Shown: positions 62,888 to 64,000 of the stretch, piece by piece
How positions within the stretch are numbered: position 1 is the first letter of the stretch
How the letters are laid out: each line of letters starts with the position of its first letter
Assembly: GCA_030068145.1 (NCBI GenBank)
Contig: JAPJBO010000228.1
Coordinates: 208,306-272,305, forward strand
DNA from: Diplonema papillatum
Taxonomy: Eukaryota; Euglenozoa; Diplonemea; Diplonemida; Diplonemidae
Reading direction: 5' to 3'
Length of the DNA: 64,000 bases
Program-made: the position numbers and the translations under genes
Notes under the pieces: generated by a model
What the model was told of the DNA's origin: nothing
Database searches by the model: none
What the model saw: the letters and a program-made list of their open reading frames with translations, nothing else

Positions 62888-64000
62888 TGGCAAGGTGGCC
62901 CTGTGAACAGCAGATGACCGCAGAACGGTGCCAGAATGACAGCCAATGTCCAAGGAGCGGCGCCAGAACGACTGCAGATCGCCAGGGATTGCCCCAAGAA
63001 TGACAGCCATTGACCAATGAACAGCGTTAGAATTACACAAATGCCCATGAGCCACGCCTGAATGACAGTGAACGGGCAAAAGAGCGGCGCTAGAACGACT
63101 GCGATGGCCAAACTACGGAACGAGAACGACTGCAACTGGCCGGAGATTGCCCAGGAAGGACAGCCAATGACCAAAGAGCGGCACCAGAATGACAGTGAAC
63201 GGCCATAGAGCGGTACCAGAACGACTGTGCCAGAATGCCAGCCAATGGCCAAGGAATGCGCCAGAACGACTGCAGATTGCCAGAGATCGCCCCCAGAATG
63301 ACAGCCAATGACCCGCAAGCGGCACTAGAATGACTGCCTATGACCAACGAACGGCGCTAAAATGACCACAAATGCCCATGAGCCACACCTGAATGACGGA
63401 CCAAGAGCGGCGCTGAAACGACTGCAATGGCCAAACTGCGGAACGAGAACGACTACAACTGGCCGGAGATCGCCCAGGAAGGACAGCCAATGACCAACGA
63501 GCGGTACCAGAATGACAGTGAACGGCCATAGAGCGGTACCAGAACGACTGTGCCAGAATGCCAGCAAATGGCCAAGGAGCGGCGCCAGAACGACTCCCAA
63601 TGACCAAAGAATGCCGCCAGAACGACTACAAATGCCCATAGAGCCTGAATGACGGCGGTCGGCCAAAGAGCGGCGCTAGAACGACTGCAAATGTCCAAAG
63701 AACGGCGCTTGAACGACTGCAAATTGCCCAAGAGCAGCGCCAGCATGACTGAAAATGGCCAAACTGCGGCGCGAGAACGACTGCAACAGGCTGGAGACCG
63801 CCCAGGAATGACAGCCAATGACCAAAGAGCGGCACCAGAATGACAGTGAACAGCCACAGAGTGGTACGAGAACGACTGCAAATGTCTAAATCACCTTGCT
63901 TGAGGGACGGCAAATGACCGCAGAACGGTGCCAGACTGACAGCCAATGACCAGCAAGCGGCACCAGAATGACTGCCAACGACCAAAGAACAGAGCTAGAA
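62888..64000 (+). repeat. 32-bp satellite with about 325-bp higher-order period
   Basis: Basic unit of the form GAGCGGCGCCAGAACGACTG plus CAAATGGCCAAA, 32 bases, imperfect. The phrase AATGGCCAAACTGCGGAACG recurs at about 63103, 63425 and 63752, showing a longer period of roughly ten units. The array runs off the window. Minus-strand open frames here (Trp/Leu/Ser-rich) are a consequence of the repeat. Confidence 0.85.

Noticed and set aside
62148-63017. 289-codon minus-strand ORF
   Set aside because: Its 5' part lies in the 32-bp satellite and the rest crosses the 43-bp repeats and T-rich stretches; no motif supports a protein.

Overview
This window is nuclear DNA of a eukaryote, most likely a unicellular alga or protist with a repeat-rich genome. 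The evidence is GT-AG introns with consistent phase, typical eukaryotic proteins (RPAP1-like, CPSF30, a syntaxin), and many mobile elements, including two architecturally different tyrosine-recombinase retrotransposons, a group known mainly from algae, protists, fungi and some animals. No bacterial operon structure is present. The exact taxon cannot be read from the sequence.

Layout. 1-3245: 3' part of an RPAP1/MINIYO-like gene (+), convergent with a poorly resolved minus-strand gene (3468-4510). 4610-4993: a GC-rich N-acetylglucosamine-kinase-like fragment. 5073-9770: Element 1, a complete-looking tyrosine-recombinase retrotransposon with Ngaro-type split direct repeats and gene order gag, recombinase, RT-RNase H. 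9905-11240: a decayed relative of Element 2. 11804-12737: a four-exon gene of unknown function. 12764-15104: a 2.3-kb element with inverted termini, partly repeated at 26818-28588. 15532-22104: a DNA transposon with nested GC-hairpin ends, a 34-copy 62-bp minisatellite and a hAT-type transposase gene. 22370-26120: a MITE-interrupted ORF, a large disordered protein gene, and Cys-rich exon-like stretches.

29088-36302: Element 2 on the minus strand (gag, RT-RNase H, internal split-repeat junction, tyrosine recombinase). 36303-46000: mostly repeats, with two short inverted-repeat elements, several foldback palindromes and the largest copy (40096-42122) of a composite family that combines 12-bp terminal inverted repeats, a tRNA-like SINE head and an expandable TTCGCCCGAACTT minisatellite. 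46446-48157: a clearly identified CPSF30 gene (five CCCH fingers plus zinc knuckles, three exons visible). 51257-61044: the N-terminal and SNARE/transmembrane parts of a syntaxin, apparently one gene split by a ~9-kb intron filled with LINE and composite-element copies. 62115-64000: minisatellites, the last running off the window.

The host genes belong to transcription (RPAP1), mRNA 3'-end processing (CPSF30) and membrane fusion (syntaxin) and share no pathway. The rest is an archive of mobile elements. The two most unusual items are the pair of tyrosine-recombinase retroelements and the composite SINE/minisatellite/TIR family, whose left and right ends co-vary from copy to copy.
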